Below are positions 22,289-34,900 of a stretch of 64,000 nt of DNA, in pieces (position 1 is the stretch's first letter; every line of letters begins with the position of its first letter). The translations under genes and the position numbers were made by a program. Source of the stretch: Anas platyrhynchos (lineage: Eukaryota > Chordata > Aves > Anseriformes > Anatidae); NCBI RefSeq assembly GCF_047663525.1, contig NC_092588.1:108395001-108459000 (forward strand), in the 5' to 3' direction. Below the pieces are notes generated by a model. It did no database searches. It was not told the DNA's origin and worked only from the letters and a program-made list of their open reading frames with translations.

Positions 22289-23566
22289 CTGTAAAAAAAC
22301 AAACAGGAAAACCATAAAAAAAGCATTTTTTTTTTTTTTAAAGCATAGTACAATTAATGTCACAATGTTTCAACAGACTGGTTACATACTTTAAGACACA
22401 AACTAGACCATTCTGCAGATACACAATGGGATAAGTTTCAGAAATTGTCATTCATCCTGCAACTAGCCTGGTTAAGAAGTTTAAAAGTTTATCAGCCCTT
22501 TCCACACACACATCTGCAAGCGTGCTTGGTGAAATTTTCAGAAACACCCACTCAAAGCAAGTGGCGCTGTACTAGAAAGAACAGTAAAATTTTAAGACGT
22601 CACAACTTTAGTGCACCGTGTTATCAGTTATTTCTGTTCATAGTTAACTACGCATACAACTCCCCTGATAAATTCAGCAAGTTGGGTAAATGAGAAACTG
22701 GAAAAGTGAAAAAAAAAAGTTACGAGCAATTTGGCAAAGTAAATGCTGCTTTCAGAATTCAAATAGCTATGAGACAACTTTGGGCTCAGAGATGCTTTTT
22801 GGTTTTAACATGCAAGTCCACAACAGAAACTAATTAATGTGTCACATTTAACATATTCAGGAGTCTTTTTCTAGCACTTCAAGTGGCTTAAGTTTTAAGT
22901 TAAATATCTCAGCCTAGTGAGTGCCATTTCCCTCGTAACGGAGAACGCCTACCTAACAAAGGACGACACCCCTACCTCTTCTGTTTATAAGGCTCTAACT
23001 TTCAAATTCATTCACTGTTCACGCTTCTGGAACACAATACATCACTCGTTTGAGGTCTTGAGGGAAAATATAATCTTTTTTTTTTTTTTTTTCTCTCCGA
23101 AATTAAAGCCAGATTACCTGCAAGAGGTCAAACTCAAGGCACAACAACTAAAACAAGCAGACGGGTGGAGGCTCGCAGGTGGCAGCAAGACCACGAGCTT
23201 TATTAGCGAGAGGACAACGCAAAGCCTAGCCCCCTGCGTTAACCCACCCGGAGAAAAGGCATCTCTCTGGGGGGCGAGAGCTCAATTTGGGGGTACTCGG
23301 GGCGGTGCTCTGCCAACACCCGGCACCGGCTGCCCTCCCCTCCCCTCCCCACGCAGGCAGGGGGCGCTGAGGGAAGCCGCACGCTTCGTGCCCCCTCAGC
23401 GTGAGGCGCGGCGGCGGCACAGGGAGCGCCTGAGGAGCCCTGAGGCGGGCAGCGCAGCGCAGCGCGGCCCGGCGGCGGGGCGGCCCCGCAGCGGGACGGG
23501 AGCCTCGGTGCTGCTCCCTCAGCACCGGAGGGGCCTCCCCCGGCGGGGGCGGCGGCGCGGACCCAC
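22289..23566 (-). other. DEK intron 1 (proposed)
   Basis: The intron would run from the proposed donor gtgggt (23566-23561) to the acceptor of exon 2. Its first part is CpG-island sequence. The rest is AT-rich, with a 16-base T-run at 23077-23092. Confidence 0.6.
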
Positions 23567-23645
23567 CTCAGCTCCGGCTGCAGCCCCGGGGCCGGTGCCG
23601 GTGCCGGGGGCCGGCGGGGAGGCGGCGGCGGCGGCGAGCTTTTCA
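23567..23645 (-). other. DEK: DEK exon 1, non-coding (proposed)
   Basis: The donor GAG|gtgggt lies inside the CpG island about 80 bases downstream of a YY1-type element and 125 bases downstream of a CCAAT box. The segment holds GGC/GGTGCC repeats. Mammalian DEK also has a non-coding exon 1. The transcription start is estimated only from the position of the CCAAT box; RNA evidence would be needed to fix it. Confidence 0.5.
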
Positions 23646-23655
23646 AAATGGCGGG
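23644..23655 (+). promoter_or_regulatory. YY1-type element at the DEK start region
   Basis: caaaatggcggg closely fits the YY1 consensus AANATGGCGGC. YY1 and NF-Y sites have been reported to control the human DEK promoter, so the same pair here supports the promoter assignment. Confidence 0.65.
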
Positions 23656-23690
23656 CTCTCGGCCGGCCAGGAGGAAGCGGGAAGGCGGCG

Positions 23691-23700
23691 GCCAATCAGC
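23691..23700. promoter_or_regulatory. CCAAT box (NF-Y)
   Basis: gccaatcagc on the plus strand (inverted ATTGG for DEK) with the flanking CAG/GC bases typical of NF-Y sites. It lies about 45 bases upstream of the YY1-type element when read in the DEK direction. Confidence 0.7.
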
Positions 23701-23717
23701 GCCCGCGCCGCCGACGG

Positions 23718-23725
23718 TGACGTCA
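23718..23725. promoter_or_regulatory. Full CRE palindrome (CREB/ATF)
   Basis: TGACGTCA is the complete palindromic cAMP-response element. It sits 17 bases from the CCAAT box in CpG-rich sequence, the usual setting for constitutive CREB/ATF sites. Confidence 0.6.
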
Positions 23726-23768
23726 GGGCGCGCGCGGCGGGCGGGCGGCTGAGGGGACGGGACGCTGA

Positions 23769-23795
23769 GGGAGGGAGGGAAGGGGAGGGGGGGGG
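23769..23795 (+). other. G-quadruplex-capable G-run cluster
   Basis: Runs of three or more G with one- or two-base spacers (gggagggagggaaggggagg and a following G-run) satisfy the usual G3+N1-7 pattern. It lies just upstream of the DEK CRE and CCAAT boxes. Confidence 0.6.
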
Positions 23796-23891
23796 CGTTA
23801 ATCGCCTCAGGGCGGCTGTTGGAGGGGGAGAGGGAGGCGGGAGCGGCTTGTGGGGAGGAAGGGGGTTAATAAAAATAGATAAATACATAAA

Positions 23892-23919
23892 ATTTAATTA
23901 ATTAATTAATTAATTAATA
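23892..23919. repeat. (AATT)n microsatellite
   Basis: About seven copies of TTAA/AATT between the two CpG-island lobes. Confidence 0.9.
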
Positions 23920-24119
23920 AGAGCTCGTCACAGCTGCTTGCCTTGCGGTGGGCTCGGTAATTAAAAACCACGGGACGTTCGTGCGCTTCGCCCCCAAAAA
24001 AACGGGGCTGGGTGGGGAGCGAGAGCCTCGACCCCCCCCCCCCCATTGCGAGGACACAAGCGCACTTCCCACGCTCAAAAGTTTTTAAGGGTGTGCAGTC
24101 AAAGCTGGTGGCGCTTGAG

Positions 24120-24164
24120 TAAAACAAAATAAAATAAAAAACAAAACAAAATAAAATAAAACAA
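24120..24164. repeat. AAAAT/AAAAC low-complexity repeat
   Basis: Irregular A-rich pentamers (aaaacaaaataaaataaaaa and similar) bordering the second CpG-island lobe. Confidence 0.85.
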
Positions 24165-24560
24165 GTATTTATTGACAACACGCAATTACAGAAGCCCCAG
24201 GCACGCAGTAGGCAGCGCGCCATCCCCACACGCTCCCCTCGTTACACGGGACCCGCAGCCCCGGGGCGGCCGCAGCGGGGGGCTCCGGGCGGCCGCTGCT
24301 GTCACAGCCGCCCCGAACGGCCCAGCCCGGCCCGGCCCGGCCCTGGGGGCTCCCCCCGCCCCGGTTCCGCCGCTCCCCGCCCGCGGGGAGGGCGCGCAGG
24401 GCGAAGCGAGGCGAGGGGAGGCGCCGAGCAGGACGGAGCCGCCGCCGGGCTCGCACCCCCCAGTCCCCGGGTGAAGGTAGGGCCCCGGCACGGTCCCCTC
24501 AGGGCCGTTTCTCCTCATGGACGGTCCCGGCCCGGCCCCGGGAGCTTGTGTTTAAACGCG

Positions 24561-27500
24561 GGGTTGTCGCGGTTTTGACGAGGTGTTAAGAGCCCGTGCC
24601 ACATCCCCGGGCGTGGGGCGTGCTTCGCCACGCCTGAGGTGCGCAAGCTGCCAGGGCAGGGGGAGGCTGCTGCTGGGAGAAACCTCCCCGCTGTTCGTCG
24701 GATTTATCGCCGAATACGTGAACTGGGCTCATCAATAAATATTTAAAGTTGTAAGGATTTACGGTCCGGAGCTGTAACAACTCTACTGACCGTCTAGAGA
24801 AGGAAATCCTACCTCTTATAAACGTGTGTACATCTGCGTGCGACAGCCCAGCGCCTTCAAAATTCCTCCTCTGTGGAGATTCCTCTCTAGGAATTGTGCC
24901 TTATTTTAAAATAAGCGGAATTTCACACTGAGAATATTCACTGTAAAATATTTAAGTAGCATCGATGGTCTGCCTTAGACTAACAAAATCCAGAAAGTCC
25001 AGCACAGGAGCAAAACGTTTATCCTCATTTCACCTCCGCGCCTGGGGTTTCCAGGCATTTCTCCTCACAGATTATATAGTTATTCATTGTTTGACCAGGG
25101 CTTTAGGTTTAGTGAAGTGAGTAAACACCAGGTGGCCAAGTTCTGCTCCCAGCCCTGACTTTACGCCGTGGTGGCTCCATTTGGTTCAGTGCTGTTATTC
25201 TGGCTTTGCAGGGCTGCCACTGGATACTGAATTTGTTTAATATTTTGTGAATTTTTGTGTCATATTTTGTGGATTTTGTCAGCTTAAGCCAGACTTCTAG
25301 CACAGGATTTATTTATAAATCGGACGATATACACTTTAACTGATAATTCTCTTTAACAGGACTTGCAGAATTGGAAGTAAAGATATAACACGTGATTTTA
25401 CTAGAGGCAAGAAGCCGCAATGGTGTTTTGTGTGGCTAAAAGCCGTAAGCATTCGGTACTGGTGGCCTTCTTAGTGGAAATGCTGGTATGACAGAACTAA
25501 AAGCTTTAGGGAAACTATTTTATGCGCACACATAAATAGCAATGCCAAGATGAGAAGGACTTTTTAAGTTTTTTTTTTTTTTTTTTTTTTTAAAGTCTTA
25601 AAGAATTCCAGTAATGACATTCTGAAATAGAGACAACTTAAATATAGGAAGCTCATATTTTCCGCTCTGGTGGCTGGACCTCAAAGGCGTTGCAGATTTC
25701 TGCATCTAGCATCCCCTTAATGTGAGGTGGGCTCCACCATGGTCTAAGACCCAAAGGAAAGTTAGAGGAGGCTGGTATAGAGCTGCAGGGGCCAGAAGAT
25801 TTACAATCTCATAAAGCAGGTTCCTGGTTTGACCTTGTTCTGTGTAAATGCATCTTAGGGGGTATTTAGGTAAAGTCTGTCTGCAGTGTAAGAACCTAGA
25901 AAGACATTTTAACTTACTGAAGTCTGTGAAGGGAAAAATGTGCCAACATATTATATAACAGAAATGTGACATTTAGGTATTGGTTATTAGAAATAGCTTG
26001 GCAAAAGCTTACTTAAACATTGCCACACTGCTTTAAGTGGAAAAAAAAATTGATAATACTTATTTGAAGTACCACTTTTGATAGCGATATTCTTGTTTTG
26101 AAGAGGAAAGATGGTTTAAGGCTTAACTGGGAGTGTGAGGCTGAAAGAACTGCTTGTCATCTGAAGGGGAAAGTTAAGGTAAATATTCTGAAGTCTCTGC
26201 TGAGCTGCAGCCCTAAGCTAAATGTTGTACAAAGGTAAAAAGTCTTTCATTGTGACTTCTGTGGCTATGTTTCTTCACCATGTTTCTTTTTCATTTATAA
26301 TTTTTTTCCAGCTAAATCTCAGTTGATTCCTCTCATTTAAAGTTTGGAGCGTGGTAGATTTGCTTTGACATGCATTCATTACATAGTTCCAAGAGGTATC
26401 CACAGGAATGATTAAGAAGGAGTGTGAAAGGAGGAGTACATTTAGGCTGAGAGGACTGAATTGCGCCTGCTTCCTCCAATGGATTTAGCTGGCTGAAGCC
26501 CATCGTTTTGAAAAGTGCCATTGTATAGTGCATTTAAATGATGTGGAAAGGTTTGAAAGCTGTGAAACTAATCATGCCTGCCTAGCAGCTGTGGACATAC
26601 TGATAAAAATGCCTTCCTTCACTGAGGTTAAAATAAAGACTGCACCCTGGTAATTACCAGATAAAGCAATCTGGATTACGGGAATTAAGGTGGGTAAGCG
26701 AAGAGTCCACCTGATGTTTTGACACAAGGAAGATTTCCCTCACAACATGCCCGAATGAAATTCAAGGGCATTCAGTACTTTAATACGGTATGAAGGAACA
26801 AAGACGCTGGTGTAGGAGTGATTAGAAATACTGTGATGCTAAGGGGATGGTGACTGGATATTTACTGGGAAGGCCACAGTCATGCAGAATTCAAGTTCCC
26901 CCTAATTTTGTTACAAGGACTTCATCTGTTCTTCATGGAGGAAGACACTGATTTAAACTCACTGATCTTGAGCAGCTGCTCTGCCTTTTTTAGCTTTCTG
27001 TGCAGAAGAGAAGCTTGTAGTCTTTGCAAATCTTATTGCTTCTTTAAAGAGAAAGACTTTTTCATATTTCAGTCTTTATTTCATGGCCATAACAGAAATA
27101 GATTCTGAAGTCTTCCTACTGGAAACAGTATGTTTGCCTGTGTTGAAGAATTTTACAAAACACTTGGTCAAGATTTAAGTGGTTTTATACCAAAGTATTG
27201 TTTATTGCTTAAATTCTCATCTTTGAAAAAGAAAAGTAGAAAGGCTTTTGGAGTATGGAGCTAGAAGACAAGTTTTCAGTCTTGTGTGTGTGTGAATCCA
27301 AGAGTCACTTTCTGTGTCATCAAAGACAAGTTTGTGAAGGTCTCCCTGCCTGGGTTTTGCAGGTATACTGTGGAGAAAATACTTAACAGGAATATTCTGA
27401 AGCATACTCAAAAAATGTAATGCTACGTGATGCCTAGTGAATGGAAGCTGTAGGATCTTCAAATGTTCAGTGGAATTGTGTATGTACGTGCATTTTAAGT

Positions 27501-27890
27501 AATTCCTACAAAGTTGGACGTTGTCCTTGGTGAAAATATCTAAACACAAAAGTATGCAGTTACTTAAATGCAAATCAGTACTTTAGTTATTTTGCTTATT
27601 TTTAAGGCAGTATCAGACCACTCTATTACTCAATGTAATTCCCCAAATTAGACTGTTCTGCAAAACACTCTGGTTCCTGTAATCCCTGTACAAGTCAAAA
27701 CTGTTGCAAAGATGCCAGATAAGGCAGAGCTTGATTGCCTGAGGATGTGTGATACCACTTCTAGAATGTGGACATTACAAATAGACCTTCCAGGAATAAT
27801 GTCACATCACTACCCACACACATCTGTGGGTAGTTGGTCAAAGTTTCTCAGAAACTTCACAGGCTAGCTAGTTAATATTCGTCTCTTGAT

Positions 27891-27923
<33 letters not shown>

Positions 27924-30900
27924 TGTAGACTGATTAACAGAAGAGATCATAATTCTCTTGGAAGAAGAGTTGATTTTTTTTATTTTGTCTCACCTTTTCC
28001 AATATCCTTTCCTCTTCTGCCCCATGTACATTTGCTGTAAATAAAGAAATTGCTATTAATGGAATATGGGATTTCTCCACCTATTTGTCAGTCTTAAGTG
28101 AAACAACATTAAATATCCAAAATTTGGGATATCTGCTCAGGTACTCAGGTAGTCTTATTTTTTCCCCACTTTGAGTCTCATTGAGACTATATTATTGCTT
28201 ATTGCTTAATAATTGCTTATTATTTTACTGTCATTTAATAGCAGAACTGGGGATAGGCTGCAGGTCTGCTGATTAATGATGATTAATTCCCGTTCACACT
28301 GCCTAGACAGTGGAAGAAAAATGGAAATATACATCTTTCCTATAAAGAGCAAAGTGAACTTAGCAAAGTCTACAGCCCCACGGGACTAACAGGTACGTTT
28401 ATCTAGAGAAACGCTTATGATGCCCGTTCCAGCTCCCTGAGTAGTTTTGCTGTCCATGGAGCAGCAGCCTCACTGTGCTTGATGCATCAAGATGAAACAC
28501 CACCAGTTTTGTCCTCTGTGATGTTAGGGGTTGTGATCTGTGACAGTTGTTGGACAGGAAGCCAAGCATATGTTATATATACGTGTATTCAATGTAGGGT
28601 GACCTACTTCTAATTCCAAATATTCCCATCTATGTTTGTGCATGTCTATGCATTTTATTATGCAAGTGACTTCAGAACATGCGTCGTCTGTGCTTTTCAG
28701 GATTTCAGCAACAAGCCAGCAGTCAACCAACTGCTGCTGTTGGTACCCTGTTGTTAGGTGGTAGTGAGTAAAATGATCCACAGGTCTGATGTCTCCTTCA
28801 TCCTCCCTCTGTGCTTCTAGGTACATCGCAAGCAGGTTTTAAGGAAGACCTCGAAATGTCAAATGAACCTTAAAACTGGTGTTTGTTCCATGTGTTGGTT
28901 AAGGTGATGATTTTTTTTAGGCATGTGCTGAGCAACTGTCTCTCGTAAATCTCATGAATGGTCCAGTATGCACAGAGATGTGTGGTTCCCAGTAATTTTA
29001 AAGGATTTTAGAATTCATAAAATGGGTCTTGGTTTTGTTCGTATTTTTGAAAAGCTTTTGGAGGGTTTCAGATACTGCTCTTCCCGGCTTTTATAAAAAT
29101 AGTTTCACATGACACTTCATCATTTTTCTGGATACAGAATCTTTGTTGTTACAGGTATTTGCTACAGTGCTTTGGCTTTCAAGAAGGTGTTACAGTGTAT
29201 GAAATTACAAAATAAACATCATAGCTTCCTCACGTAATTATTTTAGAAATAAATTGAAACTGCTTAATTTTGACAAAAAATTTAAGTGTCAAACTTCCAG
29301 CAAATCCTGTCATTCAGTGAAATTATCTGCTGCTTTTTGGAGCAAGTCGTGCATAACTTCATGGACGTCTTTGTGGGACAGACCACATTCTTACTCGTTT
29401 TAAGCATTTGTTCTGGATATTGAAGATTAATACATGAAAATCAGATGAAGGTTGAGAGCAAAGTATGATACTTTGCATAACGCCTGTGCTTTGAATTCAG
29501 TTGGGTTTCTCTGAAATACGTTGGTACATTTTTGTTATATACCAGCTGCTAGTCCGTTGTGCTCTGCGAAATTGAAAGCTACATAAGAATTTTCACCAGG
29601 GTCTTGCGGCTGAATGTGGGCTTTGCAGCTTAATGAATTATTCTCCTTTCCTGATGGAATTTTTCTATTTGGTTTTAGTCCAGAGGTTAACTTTCCTGGT
29701 AAGCTTATGGGAAAATCCTTTGCCTGCTTTTGATTAAAAAAAGAAAACAGTTATTTTCCTATTTAAAATGTAGCAAATGAAGGAGGTTGCTATCATATAC
29801 ATGTATATATATAAAACAAGCAAACAAACAAACAAAAATATATAATTTGATATTATTATCCTGGCTATTTCTCTTTGAGAGTTTAATCACTTTGGAGATA
29901 AAACAATGAACAAATACTTAAAAAATAGATATATCTGTTGCCTTTTTCTAATTTATTCTTAGTTGATTTATACTATTTGTTTTGTGAAAGACCTGTGCCC
30001 TGGTTGCTAGTGGTGAGGCTTTGTGCATTGCTGCATTTAAACTGCTGTAAGTCAGCATGAGTAAACTCTTTCTACATTTGCTGCTACCTTTAATGGGATA
30101 AGGCTTCTCGGATGCTTAGTTAGGCTTTAAGGAGATAGTTACAGCCACCATGTAAAGCAGCTTTCATTATTGATGAGAACTGGACTTTTTGGAGGTGGGT
30201 TGCAGCGTTGGTTACAAGATCCTTGATCACACATGAGCCCTGTAACCTGACCGTTCTGGTACGCTGGAAGAAGCGGTTGCCTGTCACCTCTCAGAAATAG
30301 GTCCTCAAATCCCAATGCTATAAATACCTCTGAGAGTAGTTGCCCAATTTGCCTACTGGAATAGATAGACTATTCACATAGCCCAAGGTTTGTACAGATG
30401 TGTGCAGGAGTGTAGGCTTAGCTAATAATGTAACACAGCTGATATCTCTGTAACAGGTTTTAAAGCTTTAAAGAAAATTACAGTTTTATTAAATCAGCTT
30501 GTTTGTAAAACTCCCTATTTTGGTCTCAAAAAGTAAACATACTTCACATTAAAAATTTGCTTAAATTCAGTTAAAATGGTGTATAAGATCTGTCGTGTCC
30601 TAAAGCCTGCTGAAGTCTTTCCAGTGGTTTAAATGAGTTCTGAATGAAGGTACTCAGAGAAAGGTTTTTTTGCCCACAGTAACCTGGGAGCTGGTATATC
30701 CTGCTATTAAAGCCAGCAAGGGAAGGATGGAGCTTGAGTGATTTAGTTGTGCAGAGTTTCTGCATCACTTCTGAGATGGAAATGTCAGTTCAGTTTGTGA
30801 GCTGGAGCCTGTGTAGCTGCCTTGCTGGGAGGGAGTACAGACACTGAAAAGTACAGCAGAGTTGACTTAAACTACAGAAATGAGATCTTAAAAACAAATG

Positions 30901-31927
30901 CCATGGTTCTCATTAGAGCAGCACTTGAGCTCTGTATTTCTTTTTCCCTTAAAATCTGTAGCCATATAATTTTTTTTTTTTTTCTGGTGTGCTGAAGAGG
31001 TGACTTACCAGAGAAGAATTTGGCCTGCGATGTGTACTTCCAGCATCAGAATGATCGATAGTATCAGGGTGGTATAAATACATCTATGTATTTTTCCCCC
31101 AGAAATCTGAGCACCGTTAGAATAATTCTGTTTTGTGAGGCTAATTGCCTTTGCAATCACGCTTTAGAAAATGAGTTCACCTTGAATTGTCACCAAAAGT
31201 TTTGCTTGTCTTTTCAGAGTAGTTTCTACTTTTAAAGTCTATTAAAGGAAAAAAAAAAAAAAGGAGGGTGACCTTACTTGGCACAGAAGGTCACATATCT
31301 TGGCTTTCCATCTGGTTAAGTAATTCAGTTGAAAAATGAGCTAAGCAACAGAGCCATTTTTGTCATTTTTGTGAGTAACTTTCAAAAATACTTGCTTGGC
31401 ATGCTCTCACTTCACACTTCTTCACAGCCACCTTCCTGCCCAGGGCTAAACACAGCCCTCTGTCTTCTCTGCATTTTGGTGTCTCAGGAAAAATGAGTAG
31501 CAGTTTCTGGGCTTGTATACATAGGAACATTCAGAAGAAATATTCCAAGCTAACTGCATGGACAGTCTGAAATGTTAATATGAGCTAACTTCTAAGGCGT
31601 GCTAGTTAAATCTCATTCAAATCTGTTATGGATCCTCTTCTTTGGCAGTGGCTTTTGTTTATTTAGCTAACTTCGAAAGAAATTAAACAAAAGCGCTTGA
31701 CGGTCACTTTCAAATTCTATTGATGGTTTAATTATTGCTTTATAAAAGCTGATTCAAATTAATCTTCCTGAGGGCTCTGGCCAACAAACCCTGCGAAGTT
31801 TTGGTAGGGTGATTGATGAGGCTGTGACGCCCAGCTCCCTGCTCCCCTCTGCTTACGCTGCCGGACAAAGATGCTCAGGGCAGCACGTACGGCTGCTGGG
31901 CAGCCAGGGTAGCTTGCGAGTGGCATC
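24561..31927. other. Intergenic sequence upstream of DEK
   Basis: AT-rich DNA without recognised exons or LINE pieces. It holds a 23-base T-run (25569-25591), a perfect (TA)14 (27891-27918), and shorter T- and A-runs near 30970 and 31250. Open frames up to about 118 codons occur on both strands and carry no known motif. Confidence 0.6.
27891..27918. repeat. (TA)14 microsatellite
   Basis: Uninterrupted TA dinucleotides. Confidence 0.95.
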
Positions 31928-31989
31928 CAGCACAGATTTACATTCAGAGAAAGCAAATGCAGCACAGATTTACATTCAGAGAAAGCAAA
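31928..31989. repeat. Tandem duplication of a 32-bp unit
   Basis: The unit beginning cagcacagatttacattcag is present twice head to tail (31928-31959 and 31960-31989) with no mismatch in the shared 30 bases. Confidence 0.95.
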
Positions 31990-34900
31990 CCGTGAACTGC
32001 GGCGTCATAAGGCAGGAGCAGGTTGCTTGCTGTGCTGCAGCAGTGGCCGTCGGTGGTGGTGGTACGTGGGGCAGGCAGCAAGAAGTGGCGACGGCATCTT
32101 CAGCTGCAGGATCTGGCAAGCCTTGCGTCAGTAGCACGAGTGCCTCTGTGTAAACAAGCGTTCTTTCTGCAAATGGTGGAGTGGAAACGTGCTTTTTTCC
32201 TGGAAATCCCTGGAGAGCGAAGACATTAAGTTCAATTGGTTAGATATATATATTTTGAAGTTGCTATTTTCGTGATACTGAAGGTGTATCTTCCCACAGA
32301 AGGTCCCATGGAATAAGGTAGGATGTGCAGAACGCCTGGTGTGCCGCTCTGGCTTCTGCTTTGGGTATTCCTGAATTTTCTTGTTGAATGTGAAGTAGTT
32401 TGCTATCCCAGATTGTTCAATTTCTTGCACGTGGCAAGAGCTATTGAACAGCTGAATTTTGTGTTGTAAACTCTTCTCTGCAGTAGCTGACGGTATGTTT
32501 TTCTGTGTCGGTAAACTGTGAGAGACCTTTGTCGTTCACCCAGGCATGTGTGTCCTTGGCTAGCTTCCCACATTCACTAAGAAGCACAAGAGTCTCTTCC
32601 TCATGTGGACATCCCTGATGCCTCGTACAGTAAGGCCATCCTGCAAAAGCTGTGCAAGAGGAGATTTTGAATGCAGTTAGTGGAGGGAAGAGGCAGTCTC
32701 TTCCTTCTCTGGAATTACGATTAATTTCTGCATACGTCGATTTGGATGGACATATGGAATCTCTCTAGTCTATGTGGTTCTGGCTAGGAACACTGCTTTT
32801 CAAAGCCGGTGTGCAATAATGAATATTAAATGTCTTTATAACCTTTATATAGTTACACATCACTTCATTCTCCTCTAATTTAGGCCCAATAACCTGGAAT
32901 TTGTCCAGGCAATAACTTGCAAAAAACTAGAAAACACGTCCCCTTAAACATTCCTGATGCTTCCCAAACTAAATACTCCCTTTTGAGTAACCAAACAGAA
33001 CACATTCTTTGGCGTGGGTTCTGCTCCTGACCTCAGAAAAACAGTCTTGAAAATGAATTCAAACAGTTCAGAGCATCTGGAAACAGCTTTTTGGGAAGTG
33101 CTGCTAGATACTGGTTTCTGCTCCCTTCGGGGGATACCTGGTCCTGTGCCTCGCGTTCTTGTGTCAGGGCTGATGTGAGTATGTTCATAGACCTTTAATC
33201 ACCTATTTCCAAAAGGCAGAATGTGAAATGATTCATCCTCACAATATACTAGGACTTCTAAATTATTTTTTTTGAATATATTTTTTTCTTGATACTTTTT
33301 TTCTGTTTACTCTGTCCTTGCAAAGCTGAGAACTGTCCCATGTTTCCTTTACATGTTGCATTTTATTCTAGATAATAGTTTATAATATGTAAGTATGTAT
33401 CTGTTTGAAGAAGTCCAAAAAAACTCAAGTGTTTCGGGATGTTTTAGAGGTTATTTTAACAACTGATGCTTTGTTGTAGCTTAGGAGGAGAGGAGTGAAG
33501 GGACAAATGTGGCACATGAAGTTGTACCTTCAAATGGCGATACGCTTCCAGATGCTTTCAGCGTACAGTATGGTGAGGCTGGGAGGAGGAAAGCAGAGGA
33601 ATGCAGTGACTGCTTTTGGTTAGTAGGTAGTGCTGGACCTGGGAAGAGAACTCCTGTTTCTCCTTGAAATTTTGCTGCCCTGGCGGGACCGTTCTGCGCG
33701 TTCATCCCGTAGGCAGCTGGAAGGACAAGAGCAGCACGGAGCGGTCCCCTCAGAGCCAAGGATGCCGAAACCATCACCTCCAGCCCAACCCAGGAGGGTT
33801 TCACAGCTGCCTGCCTGTCCATCCAGTGCAGTGGGACACTCGGTGAGGTTCCCAGCGAGCAAGCAGGTCTGTGCCTGCTGCTCTCGCTAGATGGAGCTCC
33901 TCTCCTTGCTTGCTTCAGCTCCGGGCAGCCGGGGGAATCGCTGTCCGCGGCTGTGCCCCTTGGTACTGGAGCCAGCACAGTACAGTGCTGCTGCCAGGAG
34001 GGGTGTCCCTGGCTCCCTGTCCTCCCCTGCCCTTTACTGCTCGAGTTTAGCATGAGGGACAATAGCTGGATAATAGATGTGGTCCAGCTGGAGTGGTTTA
34101 AGCTCTGAGCATCTCCCAGACCTTGCAGCCCATCTGCTGATGCTATTATGGCACAAGTGAGAAGTTGGTACCATCCCTTTTGGGGACACGATAAGGTTAG
34201 GTCAGTAGATGTGGTGGGCAGGCAGCAGAGGGATGAGGGGACGGAGGCAAACTGGGGCTCTTCGTCCCGGGGAAACCCACAGTTGCACCATAGTGGAAGA
34301 TCCTAGAGGGATATTGCACCACATCTAAACATTTACAATCATAAATTACAGCGTGAGTTAAGTTTCAGTTCAGTGGTGATTTTTTTCTTTCCTCACAGTT
34401 GTACTTACTTTTGAATCAATGAGTTTTCTTTCTCATCAAAGGAAAACGCAGTAAAAATCAGAAGTTTTTTGTCAGGAACAAAACAGAAAACTGAATCTTT
34501 TCATTCCTTTGCTAACTTGTTTTTAGCTGGTATTAAATGTCACTTTTTCATTCTATATAAAGTCAGTATTAATGATAGGACTTTGAAATATCCACAAAGA
34601 TTAGCTGAGTTAGAGGGTTTAAAACCAAATGTAAAGTAGTTTGAATAATAACTCTACGTTTCATTTGTTGAATAAAACATTACATTTTTGATAAAGTCAA
34701 AATGGACATATTAGAATTGGGATTTCTTTTATTTTGTCATTAGAAATTTGGCTCTTAAAAACTGGAACTTAGACTTGGTTGTTTTGCCATCTGAATACAT
34801 TTATTTTTACGCCTTAGATGACTCAGATTCCCACCAGCCTGCCGAGTGTGTTAATTTGCAAATGTTATAAAATGCAGGCATTAAAAAAAAAGCCATAGAC

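Larger units (their letters stand above)
23160..24560. promoter_or_regulatory. Two-lobed CpG island at the DEK promoter
   Basis: Dense CpG in 23.16-23.86 kb (around proposed DEK exon 1) and again in 24.19-24.56 kb, while the flanks on both sides are AT-rich. A low-CpG gap with AATT and AAAAT/AAAAC repeats separates the two lobes. The first lobe is the DEK promoter. The second lies about 600-900 bases upstream and could be a divergent start site. Confidence 0.85.

Noticed and set aside
22917..23720. 267-codon plus-strand open frame across the CpG island
   Set aside because: It runs antisense over proposed DEK exon 1 and intron 1, switches from AT-rich to Pro/Arg/Gly/Ala-rich composition, and has no motif. 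Long frames arise easily in CpG islands because stop codons are rare there.
33481..34062. 193-codon minus-strand open frame
   Set aside because: It lies in a GC-richer patch, has other overlapping frames on the opposite strand, no recognised domain and no supporting splice or promoter context.
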